A stretch of DNA of 64,000 nt, from contig VFFE01009068.1 in assembly GCA_008921705.1 (NCBI GenBank), forward strand, positions 2,931,265-2,995,264, in the 5' to 3' direction. The position numbers were made by a program, and so were the translations under genes. The stretch is from Burhinus oedicnemus. Its lineage: Eukaryota > Chordata > Aves > Charadriiformes > Burhinidae. Within the stretch, counting starts at the first letter, position 1. Every line of letters begins with the position of its first letter. This document shows positions 13,787-23,829 of the stretch, in pieces. The notes beneath the pieces were generated by a model. The model was not told the DNA's origin, did not search any database, and saw only the letters and a program-made list of their open reading frames with translations.

Positions 13787-14640
13787 GCATGGGTAAAAGA
13801 AATGGATATTTCTTCTTCCATTATGGACATAAGACAAGAGGAGTTAGAGATGTGTGCACACCTGCAGGGCTATGATATTATTGGCATCACAGAGAGCCCA
13901 CTTGGTGGGATGGCTCCTGTGACTGGAGTGTTGGAATGGAAGGATACAGCTTTTTAGGAAGGACGGGTAGGAGAGATGAGGAGAGTGTATTGCACTCTGT
14001 GTCAATGACCAGCTGGAGTGCATGGAGATCCACCTGGGGATGGATGAGATGCTGACCAAGAACTTATGGGTCAGGATTAAAGGGAGGACAGGGACAGGTG
14101 ATGCTACAGTGGGGTCTGCTACAGGCCACCTGAAGAGGAAGACTAAGTGGATGAGGCCCTCTATAGACAGGTAGGAGCAGCCACACGTTCACAAACTCTG
14201 GTCCTCATGGGGGTCTTCAACCACCCTGATATCTGTTGGAGGGACAACACATCAGGCCATAAGCAATCCAGGAGGTTCCTGGAATGCGTTGATGATAACT
14301 TCCTTCTCCAAGTGACAGAGGAGCCAACGAGGAGAGGTGCCATGCTGGACCTTGTTCTCACCAACAAGGAGGCGCTGGTGGGGAATGTAAAGCTCAAGGG
14401 CAGCCTTGGCTGCAGGATAAAGCCCTGGAGGGAAGAGGGGCCCAAGAAAGCTTGCTAATATTCGAGGATCACCTCCTCCAAGCACAGGAGCTATGCATCC
14501 CAACAAAGACAAAGTCGGGCAAAAACACCAGGAGGCCTGCATGGATGAACAAGGACCTCTTGGACAAACTCAAAGAGAAAAAGGAGGCCTACAGAGGGTG
14601 GAAGCAAGGACAGGTAGCCTGAGAGGAATGTAGCGAAATT
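13787..14640 (+). pseudogene. CR1-A ORF2 endonuclease domain, broken
   Basis: This encodes remnants of the APE-type endonuclease that nicks target DNA in CR1 transposition. The N-terminal RQEELE...GITES block is at 13832-13900. The mid part is an open frame at 14147-14458 with a GVFNHPDICW block, where the family normally has GDFN, so the catalytic Asp is Val. The SDH segment that should follow 'KGSLGC' is missing: the sequence jumps to an RIKPW-like block, about 38 residues short relative to CR1-C. A one-base loss near 14453 then causes the stop at 14456-14458, and the reading continues in another frame as [16 protein letters not shown] near 14620 marks a further break. It is non-functional. 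Confidence 0.9.
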
Positions 14641-16412
14641 GTCCAAGCAGCCAGGGACCAGGTTAGGCAAGCTAAAGCCCAGATCGAATTAAATCTGGCC
14701 AAGGATATCTATCGAGCAACAAGAAAAACTTTAATAGCTATGTTGGTGAAAAAAGGAAGACTAGGCAAAACGTGGGTCCACTCCAGAAGGAAACGGGAGG
14801 CCTGGTCACCTGAGATATGGAGAAGGCTGAGGTAATCAATGACTTTTTTGCCTCAGTCTTCACTGCTGAGGGCTCTAGCCACACTGCCCAAGTTGCAGAA
14901 GGCAAAGGCAGGGACTGGGAGAATGAAGAACTGCCCACTGCAGGAGGTCGGGTTCAAGACCATCCAAGGAATCTGAAGGTGCACAAGTCCATAGGACCTG
15001 ATGAGATATGTCTGCAAGTCCTGAAGGAACTGGCAGATGAAGTTGCCAAGCCACTAGCCATCATATTTGAAAAGTCATGGCATTCCGGTGAAGTTCCCAC
15101 TGACTGGAAAAGGGGGGAAACACAACCCCCATTTTTAAAACGCGAAAAAAGGAGGACCTGGGGAACTACAGGCCACTCAGTCTCACCTCTGTGCCCAGCA
15201 AGATAATGGAGAAGATCCTCCTGGAAACTCTGCTAAGACATGTGGAAAAAAGGAGGTGATCGGTGACAGCCAACATGGCTTCACTAAGGGCAAATTGTGT
15301 CTGAAAAATTTGGTGGCCTTCTACAACGGGGTTGGAGCATTGGTGGATAAAGAAAGAGCAACTGACATCTACCTGGACTTGTGCAAAGCATTTGACACTG
15401 TCCCACATAACATCCTTGTCTCTAAATTGGAGAGACATGGAATTGAGGGGTGGACCACTTGGTGGATAAGGAATTGGCTGGATGGTTACACTCAAAGTCT
15501 TGCAGTCAACGGCTTGATGTGGAGACCAGTTCCTCAGGGCTCGGTACTGGGATCGGCACTGTTTAACATCTTTGTCAGTGACATGCATAGTGGGATTGAG
15601 TGCACCCTCAGCAAGATTGCCAATGACACCAAGCTGTGTGGTGCAGTTGACATGCGGGAGGGAAGCTATGCCATCCAGATGGACCTGGACAGGCTTGAGA
15701 GGTGGGCCTGTGCAAACCTCATGAAATTCAGCAAGGCCGAGTGCAAGGTCCTGCATGTGGGTCAGGGCAATCCCAAGCACAAATACAGGCTGGGCAAGGA
15801 ATGGACTGAGAGCAGCCCTGAGAACTTGGGGCTGTTGGTTGATAAGAAGCTCAACATGAGCCGGCAATGTACGCTTGCAGCCCAGGAAGCCAACCACATC
15901 CTGGGCTGCATCAAAAGAAGCGTGGCCAGCAGGTCAAAGTAGATGATTCTGCCCTTCGACTCCACTCTCGTGAGACCTCACCTGGAATACTGTGTCCAGC
16001 TCTGAAGCCCCCAACATAAGAAGGACATGGACCTGTTGGAGCGAGTCCAGAGGAAGGCCACGAAGATGGTTAGAGGGATGGAGCACTTCTTCTGTGAAGA
16101 TAGGCTGAGAGAATTGGGTTGTTCAGCCTGGAGAAGAGAAGGCTCCAGGGAGACCTTATTGCAGAGTTGCAGTACCTAAAGGGGGCCTACAGGAAAGATG
16201 GGGAGGGACTCTTTATCAGGGAATGTAGTGATAGAATGAGGGGTAATGGTTTTAAACTGGAAGAGGGTAGATTTAGATTAGATATTAGAAATAAATTCTT
16301 TACTGTGAGGGTGGTGAGACACTGGAAGAGGTTGCCCAGAGAAGTTATGGATGTCCCCTCCCTGGAAGTGTTCAAGGCCAGGTTGGATGGGGCTTTGAGC
16401 AATCTGGTCTAG
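14641..16412 (+). pseudogene. CR1-A ORF2 linker, reverse transcriptase and C-terminus, broken
   Basis: The linker with [15 protein letters not shown] lies at 14817-14870, in a 129-codon frame to 15206. The RT core is at 15256-15942 (228 codons) with QHGFTKG, the motif-A-like [26 protein letters not shown] and, in place of the catalytic FADD, IAND at 15616-15627 (first Asp changed to Asn). A stop near 15940 ends this frame. The distal LLERVQRKATKM region continues with a nonsense codon near 16002 and a frameshift. The final frame, 16119-16412, carries [14 protein letters not shown] and ends in the family's usual LDGALSNLV C-terminus. At least three frame changes and the lost Asp make it inactive. 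Confidence 0.92.
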
Positions 16413-16503
16413 TGGGAGGTGTCCTTGCCCATGGCAGGGGGGTTGGAACTAGATGATCTTTAAGGTCCCTTCCAAACCAAAGCATTCTATTATATGATTC
16501 TAT

Positions 16504-17814
16504 AAACATGAAGCTGAAGAGTAAGTTCAATATGTTCATCTAAGGGATACAGAACGTTGATGTTTTGAGCCCATTTTCCTTGCAAATTCTCTATGTTTCA
16601 GAATACAAATATTTATAACACCATATCATGATGTGAATTAACCACAGTTAGATCCCACATATATAAATACAAAACCAAAAGAAATTATGTCACCTCCAAC
16701 CACAAGTTCTTGAAGAGATTCTTTTCATTTATAGTTCCATATGTCTGATTGTAATACAACTTCTTAAAAAACTTCTTCTGAGAAAAAAAAAGTGAAAAAT
16801 AATTTCAAAGCTTGAAATACGTTGATTACATTTGTTTAGCTACTGCCTGTAAGAGCCTTAAATTTAATATTTTGTACTCTGAATTAAAATGAAACGTTGC
16901 ATTTTACATGAACTAATATCACTTTCTTCTTAGGATACCCAAATATTTAAGATTGTAATTTTGGATTATTAAGTTTTTTTCCAGGTTTATTCATTTTCAA
17001 TCTATTTCTTTTTCTTGAGAGAGCAGACAAGGAAAAATGAGAAGGAAAGGTGAAGTGCGGCTCCCTTCCACAGTGTTCTAGCTTCCATCTGTCTGAAGCA
17101 ATAGATGTATAAAAAATATTATTAATTTCAGACAATGGTATGGAAAATTGAAAATGTGTCTGAACAGAAATGTTCTCAGATTCTTTTTAAAATATACATG
17201 TATATATTTTTTCCATTCTTACTTTCAGTCTTCAGGAAAATATTCTGAACGTCATTTAAGCACATTTCCTTATAGACTGATATTACCATAATGAGATGTA
17301 TAACAGGCGATAAAGTGTCAGTCCGTCAAGGCAGACACCACTGCAACAGATAAAATCTCAATCTTAATTTGATGAAACCTCTAACTGACTTCTCTGAGGA
17401 ATAACTCCCTGCATTATTTTCTTTTTTTCTGCTCCTGCCTAGGTGCCAGGGGAGCCTCTGCCCAGTCCCAAGGCAGTGGGGAGCCGAGACCTGCTGAGCA
17501 CCCAGGAAGCCACCTACCCCTCTGTACAATTCCCTTTTTGATGAATTCTCCCTTCATTCCCAGTTCTACACCTCAGCCTGCAGTCTGGCCCACAGCTGCC
17601 ATACAGTGTTTCTGAATGGTTCTCAACTTTACCAAGGGAGCCTGTTTTAAAATATTAGATAATATTGCCTTTTCCTATTTTCTCAAACCCTACTCTCAAG
17701 CAAGGGAACAGTGGCAGTTCTTGGTGACAACTCTGTGCGGTGCACCCATATGAAAAATTAATTTGGATCATTTCAGTACCTGAGCAATTGTACTGGCAGA
17801 AAACTCCAGGTTGT
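16504..17814. other. AT-rich non-coding DNA
   Basis: Nothing recognisable. A short GC-richer patch (about 17425-17600) opens a 67-codon minus frame, but it has no known motif. Confidence 0.65.
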
Positions 17815-17995
17815 GTTAAGGCCGAGTATTGTTATAAATTACAATCTTCAATTAGGCAGCTGCAACAAAGCACAGAGGCACTGCAGAGGTGTTTGTGAAA
17901 AGTCTTATTTGTTACACAACCCACCTGTAAAATGATCAGCCCCAAACCTTGTAGCCTTTGATGGTCACCGATTGTCACACAGTCAGTAAATTTTA
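17815..17995. other. Candidate conserved non-coding element
   Basis: Non-repetitive sequence with clustered factor-like words: CAGCTG E-box (17857-17862), SOX-like AACAAAG (17864-17870), a CACCTG E-box near 17925 and TCF/LEF-like CCTTTGATGG (17955-17964). No open frame. Its status as an enhancer is inference. Confidence 0.2.
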
Positions 17996-20152
17996 ATATA
18001 TAAATACTTCACTGGGAGGAACAGTTTATGAGATCCAAGGGACAGATACTATCAGCAGTAGCAAAATGATATATTTTCTTTGCTGTCTGAGACAACCTTT
18101 CTTACCTTAAAGATTGGTTCCCGTGTTTTAGATTTGCTGAAAGCTACAGTTTTATTCTCAAAGATCTAAAGATAGATACAGTTCTTGGCTCTCTAAAGAC
18201 AGATTCAGTTCTTGGCTCAAATTCTGGCTTTTATTTTTAAGCTACTTTGTTAGAATTTTTTTAACTTGCTCAAATTTCTTAGAAACCTAAGTAATTTTAC
18301 TTTTGAAATCCAAACATAGTGTACCAAATCAATCAGCTTGTAAGACCACAGAACACTCTTACAATAATACATAAATCTTCTAGTCTCTATCATAATAAAT
18401 CATCTTTGCTAGCCACATGACACTTTCTATATATGGAAGTTTCTTCCATATACAGAGACTTGCCAGACATATGTCTCAACCAGTGAGTTCTAAGCTATTA
18501 TTATGTGAATATATAGTAGAAGAAATTAAATGTAGTAGTTTTTAATCAGATGAGCTAAAAAGAAAATATATAAATACAAATAACTGAGAAATAGAGAGTT
18601 AAAAATGCCTTGGCAGAGGCTAACAGCTGGAAGTTTTAAGAATTTGCTGAGAAGAATGCCAGTATGTGGCTTTCTGTTATGTATATATAGATGAACAAAA
18701 AGCTCAATTTGCACCATTTCCAGTTATGTTGCTTTCCTTCCTTCTTAGTTACCTTATGTGGTAACTTTCTTACAAGCATTCCTAGCAATAGTGTTCATTG
18801 TAAGTCTGGGATCACACAAAAGAAACAAATTCCTTTCCCAGAGTTCTGTTTGCATGCAGAGCTGGACCCAGCCTCTTAACTCTGTAAGTAAAGTCAAGTT
18901 TCAGGGGTTTTTATTAATAGTTTTCATTAATATCTCTGCTGGTATATACAAATATTTAGCATTAAATATATTGTTTAAACTCTTTTCTTTATTCATTATG
19001 TAGTTCAGCTGCTATAAGCATGAAATTAAATCCATCTTTTAAGAAACGTGTAGCCCTATAGCTTGGTAAATAAAATATTTCCATCATTGGTAGTGATGTA
19101 CTAATGCTGTAATAGCTCTGCAAGGCCTCAAGACCAGGGCCTGTCAGTCCTGGTTTGTCTGGGCTTCCCCAGGTTTCCCAGGATCTTTGCCTTAGCTTGT
19201 TTTGCCGTATTAGCAATCTGCGCAATCAAATGATTATTACTTAATTTATTTCAGTTTTACTTAGCTTTGAACAACTGCATGTTATGCCTGTTGTAATAAT
19301 TTTTTTTATATTTTGGTAGACAATAAGTAGTGATAGTGTGCAATTACTCTGTGTAGAATTAACTGTCACATTAGAATAAATATATGGTGGAGTAGAGGCA
19401 TACAATGATAGCAGAAGCCTTGCAAGTGTGACCACAGGATAAAATCAGAAGCTATGAACAACTCAATGAACATTACAACCCATAGTCAGAATGCAAACTT
19501 GGGAGATGGGCAAAATCATCTTTAGAGGTAACAGATGGAGCAGAGAAGAAACATCTGACTTGTGCAGAACATACCACGTACAGTAATTTCATACACAATG
19601 TGACCACAAAAGGGGCAAAGACGGGTGTAGTTGCTCATACGAGGCATCCAAGTAACAAAAATATTCAAGAAAGAGGAAAGGGTAAGCACAAGGGACTACA
19701 AACAGACAAAACATCCTCCTGAGTACACAAGAATGGTGGCAAGACAAAAGAAAACAAACAGAATCAGGAGCAGAGGAGACTCCCCTTTTTGGGAGTGGGA
19801 CAATTGCATGAAAACATCTGATGAACTCTCAAGCTTTGTCACCTGGACCTCAGTGACAAAGAGCCACCATGGACCACAGACATCAATGCTCATTATACTG
19901 CATCAGCTCAAACTACTAAATGCTTACAGCTAATTTGATGTATAAATGTTATATAGTTAATAATACTGTATATGTAGTGATGATTAATGAGTATGAATTA
20001 ACCATTAGCAGGTCTGCTATTAATGAAAGTACTTAGTAAAGCTATTTCTAAGGTTTAAAATTAGACCATGACATCCGTCTTCTAGATATTCCCATCACAG
20101 TGATCTCTGATTCCCTAGCTGATAAATATATACATATATTCATGCTTAACAT
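17996..20152. other. AT-rich non-coding DNA between CR1-A and CR1-B
   Basis: It contains an imperfect 26-base tandem duplication at 18165-18217 and a small GC-richer block at 19120-19200. An open frame of 100 codons (19631-19933) has no recognisable domain. No host gene is seen. Confidence 0.65.
18165..18217. repeat. Imperfect two-copy tandem repeat (~26 bp)
   Basis: TCTAAAGATAGATACAGTTC-like and TCTAAAGACAGATTCAGTTC-like copies are adjacent, each ending CTTGGCT; they differ at a few positions. Confidence 0.8.
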
Positions 20153-20584
20153 AGAGTCATAGGATGCTTTGGTTTGGAAGGGACCTTAAAGATCATCTAG
20201 TTCCAACCCCCCTGCCATGGGCAAGGACACCTCCCACTAGACCAGATTGCTCAAAGCCCCATCCAACCTGGCCTTGAACACTTCCAGGGAGGGGACATCC
20301 ATAACTTCTCTGGGCAACCTCTTCCAGTGTCTCACCACCCTCACAGTAAAGAATTTATTTCTAATATCTAATCTAAATCTACCCTCTTCCAGTTTAAAAC
20401 CATTATCCCTCATTCTATCACTACATTCCCTGATAAAGAGTCCCTCCCCATCTTTCCTGTAGGCCCTCTTTAAGTACTGGAAGGCCGCTATAAGGTCTCC
20501 CTGGAGCCTTCTCTTCTCCAGGCTGAACAACCCCAATTCTCCCAGTCTGTCTTCATAGGAGGGGTGCTCCAGTCCTCTGATCAT
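20153..20584 (-). mobile_element. CR1-B, short 3' fragment of CR1
   Basis: Read on the minus strand, it begins within the ORF2 C-terminus ([15 protein letters not shown] block), passes the ORF2 stop and ends with the CR1 3' terminus and degenerate octamers at about 20153-20170. The 5' truncation is near 20584, where similarity to CR1-C stops. It lies tail-to-tail with CR1-A, 3.65 kb away. Its last ~300 bases differ from A at only two positions (A 16188-16490 versus B 20461-20161), whereas the preceding 120 bases differ at about 18. Confidence 0.95.
20237..20584 (-). pseudogene. CR1-B ORF2 C-terminal remnant (open, 115 codons)
   Basis: A single uninterrupted frame encodes the ORF2 C-terminal tail after the RT domain: [20 protein letters not shown], then [39 protein letters not shown] and LDGALSNLV before the stop. 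This tail is present in all complete CR1 ORF2 proteins. The endonuclease and RT parts are absent because of 5' truncation, so the frame is a fossil despite having no stop. Confidence 0.93.
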
Positions 20585-21441
20585 AAGTAGTTCTTGCTAT
20601 AAGAACAAACTGTGAACCTTCTGTGCATAATACTAGCCTGACTGATCATAGTAGTGGTTTCTCTTCAGTGTGATTAAGAAGGCTTCAATATAGATGATAA
20701 TATTTATACAAAGTTATAAAGTTTTAATAATAATTACTAGTTAAGCAGAAATAAGATCACATATAGATGAGAAAGTATAGGTGAAGGAAAGTAATTTCAA
20801 GCAACATTTGAAAGAAAATAGAAAACTGATGAAACAAAACAATAGAAATATTTTTTCTAATATTATGGAATATTCCATTCTTATGAAATTATATATTTCA
20901 TGATAAAAGACCTTTAAATAATGGGAGTGAGATAGTGAAGAAGAATGAAGAGAAGAAGGTATCAGTGAAAAAAGGTTTTTACCAGTTTGTAATGCATTTC
21001 AGAAACAAAGAAGGCAACTCTGTGATTGGATCTTGATTGAATGGGAAAGCAGTAGAACTATCTCAGTGATGTTGTTGCAGACAACTAAGGAGAAGTCCTG
21101 AAGGACAATATAAATGTGTCGCAAACAAATTAAGTCCTCTGTCCTTCAGTTCTTTACTGGACACTGTCCTACAGTGTTAAATATGTTGAATCTGTTTTTA
21201 AAATTTACCTATCCAGAAAAAAAATCTTTAACAAAACCAGTTGAAGAATATATTGTAATGTGGTTTATATCTTCCTCTTTCGCTATGTTTGAAACAAATG
21301 ACTTTCAGCTGCATGCTGCCAACTATTGAATAGCTTTAGGAAGGAGGTATGAAAACTGAAGAATGTCGGGGGATGAGCTGACATCTTCTCTTGACTCTTC
21401 TGAAAAGCAACCTCAGAAGAGCATGTGCCGTAAAGAAAGAA
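20585..21441. other. AT-rich non-coding DNA between CR1-B and CR1-C
   Basis: No gene, repeat or structured feature recognised. Confidence 0.7.
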
Positions 21442-21486
21442 TCATAGATCCATAGAATAGTTTGTGTTGGAACGGACCTTTAAAGT

Positions 21487-22372
21487 TCATCTAGTCCAAC
21501 CCCTGCAATGAGCACAGACATCTTCAACTAGATCAGGTTGCTCAGAGCCCCGTCCAACCTGACTTTGAATGTTTCCAGGGATGGCACATCTACCACCTCT
21601 CTGGGCAACCTGTTTCAGTGTTTCACCACCCTCCTTCCTTATAACTAGTCTGAATCTTCCCTCTTTTAGTTTAAAGCCATTTCCTCTTGTCCTATCGCAA
21701 CAGGCCCTGCTAAAAAGTTTGTCTCTGTCTTTCTTATAAGCCCCACTTAAGTACTGGAAGGCCACAATAAGGTCTCACTGGAGCCTTCTCTTCTCCAGAC
21801 TGAACAACCCCAATTCTCTCAGCCTGTCTTCATAGGAGGGGTGCTCCATCCCTCTGATCATCTTCATGGCCCTCCTCTGGAACTTCTCCAGCAGGTCCAT
21901 GTCTTTCCTGTGCTGAGGGCTCTACAGCTGGACGCAGTGCTCTATGTGGGGTCTCACGAGAGTGGAGTAGAGGGGCAGAATCACCTCCTTCAACCTGCTA
22001 GCCATGCTTCTTTTGATGCAGCTCAGAATATGGTTGGTTTTCTGAGCTGTGAGTCCACATTGCTGGCTCATGTCCAGCTTTTCACCCACCAGTACCCCCA
22101 AGTCCCCGCTCTTAATCCCTTCATGCCCCAGACTGTATTGATACCAGGGGTTGCCCCAACCCAGGTGCAGGACCCTGCACTTGGCCTTGTTGAACCTCAT
22201 GAGGTTCACATGGGTCCACTTCTTGAGCTTGTCTAGGTCCCTCTGGATGACATCCTGTCCCTTAGTTGTGTCAACTGCACAACTCAGCTTGGTGTTGTTG
22301 GCAAACTTGCTGAGGGTGCGCTCAATCCCACAGTCTATGTGATAGGTGAAGATATTGAACAGCAGTCTTGCA
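21487..22372 (-). pseudogene. CR1-C ORF2 distal RT and C-terminus
   Basis: After the deletion junction the frame resumes at LLFNIF and continues to a position equivalent to the catalytic FADD, which here reads FANN (22294-22305), so both aspartates are lost. Next come [20 protein letters not shown], the [15 protein letters not shown] block, [13 protein letters not shown] and [21 protein letters not shown] stop near 21920 and later frame changes separate the C-terminal tail (about 21487-21790), where an indel merges RLVIRKE with a shifted frame. With no palm motif A and no catalytic aspartates it cannot encode a polymerase. Confidence 0.92.
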
Positions 22373-22389
22373 GTCCATCCACCTAAGAG

Positions 22390-23720
22390 GTGTGGAAGAG
22401 AGATTGGCATTGAAGACTGAGGCAAAAATGTTGCTGAGTACCTCAGCCTTCTCCTCATCTGTTGTTACGAATTTGCCAGTCTTCCTCATTAGGGGGATAC
22501 ACTTTCTTTGACCTTCCTTTTCTGTCCGACATACCTGTATTATTCTTTGCCTCCCTTGTGAAGCTCAACCGCAGCCACAGCTTGGCCTTCTGACCCCATC
22601 CCTACACAATTGGGCAGTATCCCTATACTCTTCCCAGGATACTTGTACCTGCTCTCACTGCCTGTGCATTTCCTTCTTGCCCTTTAGTTTGACCAGCAGG
22701 TCTCAACTCAGCCATGCCAGTCTCTTGCCTTCCTTTCCTGATTTCTTACACCTGGGGATCGAGAGTTCTTGCACTCTATGGGAAAGCGTCCCTAAATATC
22801 TGCCAGCTCTGTTCTGCTCCCTCGTACCTGAGGGCAGTTTCCCAGGGGATCCTATTGACTAAGTTCTTGAAGAGCTGGAATTTTGCTTTCCTAAAATTCA
22901 AGGTCCTGACTTTACTCTTTGCCTGACCTGTATCCCTCAGGACTGCAAACTCCACCAGTGCATGATCGCTGCAGCTCAGGCTGCCTCCAATCTTGACGTC
23001 ACCAATTAGCTAGCTCACATTGGTGATCAACAGGTCCAGTATCACATCCTCTATGCTAAGGCTGTCTATTATCTGGCTTAAGAAGTTATCCTCAATGCAT
23101 TCTAGGAGTCTCCTGGATTGCGTACATCTTGCCGTGACACTTTTCCAGCAGACGGTGGTTGAAGTCACCCAGCAGGACGAGAGCCTGTGAGCATGTTGCC
23201 TCCTGTAGCTGAAGTAAGAAGGCTTTGTCAATAGGCTCCCCTTGATCAGGCAGCCTGTAGTAGACACCAACCACAAGGTTCCCTTTGTTGCCTTGGTGTC
23301 TTATTCTTATCCATAGGCTTTCAACCTGCACATGGCTATTCTTCAGACACACCTCTTCACACTCTATCCATTTCTTGATGTAGAGGACAATGCCTCCACC
23401 CCTCCTTCCTCGCCTGTCCCTTCTGAACAGCTTGTAGCCATTGATAGCCGCACTCCAGTCATGGGATTCGTCCCACTAAGTTTCAGTAATGGCAGCTAGG
23501 TCATAGCTTTCTAGCAACACGGTGGCTTCCAGCTCCTGTTTGTTGCCCATGCTGTGTGCATTGGTGTAGAGGCACTTCAGCTGGGCTGTTGGCGGTGTCA
23601 CCTTCTTAGAGGAACACCCTTTAGTTCCTTTGAGGTATTTCACTGGTGTTTCCCTGTTGGTTCCTATGACCTCAGGAGCCCCTATCTCATCTCTGTAAGA
23701 CTTCAAGTGTGCTGCAGTGT
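22390..23720 (-). pseudogene. CR1-C ORF2 endonuclease domain and linker
   Basis: The ORF2 N-terminus (MGNKQELEATVLLESYDLAA, 23476-23706 frame) is followed by the WIRIRHQGNKGNLVVGVYYR block and an LGDFNH catalytic block (23092-23352 frame). The IDNLLITN-like region follows, and an intact SDH triplet at 22962-22970 (the catalytic His motif missing in A and H). The PWETAL...LSIP linker and [15 protein letters not shown] end at the deletion. Frame changes occur near 23090, 23360 and 23470. It is the most complete endonuclease in the window, although shifted. Confidence 0.9.
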
Positions 23721-23829
23721 AGCCAGCATGTCTTCAAGCTACAGGCTGAGGGCCCTTGCTAGCACTCTGTCCCTCTAATGTTGGCATGTCATCCCATGGC
23801 TTGTTACAGGCAAGCCTGATATTATCCCC

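Larger units (their letters stand above)
13785..16503 (+). mobile_element. CR1-A, 5'-truncated CR1 LINE with most of ORF2
   Basis: This copy starts near the beginning of ORF2 (a degraded MGNK-like start, then RQEELE and a GITES endonuclease block). It runs through endonuclease, linker and RT to a typical CR1 3' end: the conserved 'GGTTGGAACTAGATGATCTTTAAGGTCCCTTCCAA' region ends in degenerate ATTCTAT/ATTATATG/ATTCTATA octamers at about 16484-16503. It belongs to the same subfamily as CR1-B and CR1-H. There is no clear target-site duplication, as is usual for CR1. Two blocks, about 14330-14617 and 16188-16495, are almost identical to H and B respectively, while neighbouring parts are much more diverged. 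Confidence 0.95.

Noticed and set aside
15166..15897. 243-codon minus-strand frame
   Set aside because: It is the antisense shadow of the CR1-A RT domain; the plus-strand reading carries the RT motifs.
21841..22236. 131-codon plus-strand frame
   Set aside because: Antisense shadow of CR1-C ORF2 on the minus strand.
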